DNA of 64,000 nt from CADCVW01 sp964251385. Lineage in GTDB: Bacteria; Pseudomonadota; Alphaproteobacteria; Sphingomonadales; Sphingomonadaceae. A program made the position numbers and the translations under genes. The notes under the pieces were generated by a model. That model did no database searches and was not told the origin of the DNA. It saw only the letters and a list, made by a program, of their open reading frames with translations. The stretch spans positions 496,001-560,000 of the forward strand of contig CAXUJK010000001.1 of NCBI GenBank assembly GCA_964251385.1, in the 5' to 3' direction. Below, one piece after another: positions 63,699 through 64,000 of the stretch; positions within the stretch are counted from its first letter, which is position 1, and every line of letters begins with the position of its first letter.

Positions 63699-64000
63699 GT
63701 GAAGCCGTCCAACGATCCCATCGTCATCCTGTCTTACGCGCGCACCCCCATGGGGTCGTTCCAGGGCGCGCTCTCCGGCATGTCGGCGACCGAGCTCGGC
63801 GCGGCTGCGGTCAAGGCGGCGGTCAACCGCGCGGGCATCGCTGACGCCGACAAGATCTACATGGGCTGCGTGCTATCCGCGGGCTTGGGGCAAGCCCCCG
63901 CCCGCCAGGCGGCACTCAAGGCGGGTCTGCCGCAATCGATCGGCGCGACCACGGTCAACAAGATGTGCGGATCGGGGATGCAGGCGGCCATACTGGCGGC
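63699..64000 (+). CDS. Acetyl-CoA C-acyltransferase (thiolase), 5' part
   Basis: The first 100 codons of a thiolase, cut by the window end. Starts at GTG (KPSNDPIVILSYARTPMGSFQGALSG) with CTGGAGA upstream; the nucleophilic Cys is visible in NKMCGSGMQAA. Divergent from the leucine operon; probably acts on acetoacetyl-CoA, the end product of leucine breakdown with acetyl-CoA. Confidence 0.9.
   Translation, partial: MKPSNDPIVILSYARTPMGSFQGALSGMSATELGAAAVKAAVNRAGIADADKIYMGCVLSAGLGQAPARQAALKAGLPQSIGATTVNKMCGSGMQAAILA

Overview
The window is a dense, high-GC stretch of an alphaproteobacterial chromosome, most likely a sphingomonad (Sphingomonas or a close relative). This rests on family-level protein resemblance, on the split F1 ATP synthase operon (atpHAGDC without F0 genes), on the phaR/phaA pair, on the dnaKJ and hrcA-grpE arrangement beside rph-rdgB-hemW, and on frequent short palindromic intergenic repeats. 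No rRNA, transposase, integrase island, prophage or CRISPR array is visible. There is one tRNA, Arg with anticodon CCG. No gene-free stretch exceeds about 300 bases. Gene calls come from reading the translated sequence; no database search was run.

Layout. 0-8.4 kb holds the end of phoU, phoB, a metallo-beta-lactamase-fold hydrolase, dnaJ and dnaK with a heat-shock-type promoter, a copper chaperone, an HExxH protein, a single-ORF BrnT-BrnA toxin/antitoxin fusion, grpE and hrcA. 8.4-24.8 kb is housekeeping: rph, rdgB, hemW, a penicillin-binding-protein activator, rsmI, yraN, gshB, a DedA protein, xerC, a DUF484 protein, a transaldolase-like protein, a serine hydrolase, priA, a secreted HExxH protein, an OmpA/DUF2171 protein and ada. 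24.9-30.5 kb is the F1 ATPase operon, interrupted between atpG and atpD by two lower-GC accessory genes and split between atpD and atpC by a palindromic repeat. 30.5-38.2 kb carries an EamA transporter, an orphan cpaF, a polytopic membrane protein, a lipoprotein with a methyltransferase fold, phaR, phaA, a small lipoprotein and tRNA-Arg. 38.3-45.8 kb contains a class III CoA-transferase, a De Ley-Doudoroff galactose/galactonate pathway (galactose dehydrogenase, dgoA, dgoK, dgoD) with a GH1-like glycosidase, and a minimal ATP-dependent DNA ligase.

45.8-58.2 kb is the most interesting region. One apparent operon on the minus strand runs paaA-paaB-paaC-paaD-paaE, then an aromatic-type aminotransferase, then a fused alpha-beta 2-oxoacid dehydrogenase E1 and its E2. 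Together these could turn phenylalanine into phenylpyruvate, oxidise that straight to phenylacetyl-CoA, and feed it to the PaaABCDE epoxidase without a PaaK ligase. paaJ, paaZ and a short-chain dehydrogenase lie next to it. 58.2-64 kb is a leucine-catabolic operon (ivd-mccB-[cysteine-peptidase-like gene]-mccA) followed divergently by a thiolase cut by the window end.

A palindromic repeat with 28-base arms ending in CGTTCGTCC/GGACGAACG occurs four times. Two copies sit inside genes (paaD and the E2 gene) and encode the same peptide, RPSFPLGTND, in the same frame. This resembles the protein-coding palindromic elements of Rickettsia. At least three other inverted-repeat types are also present.
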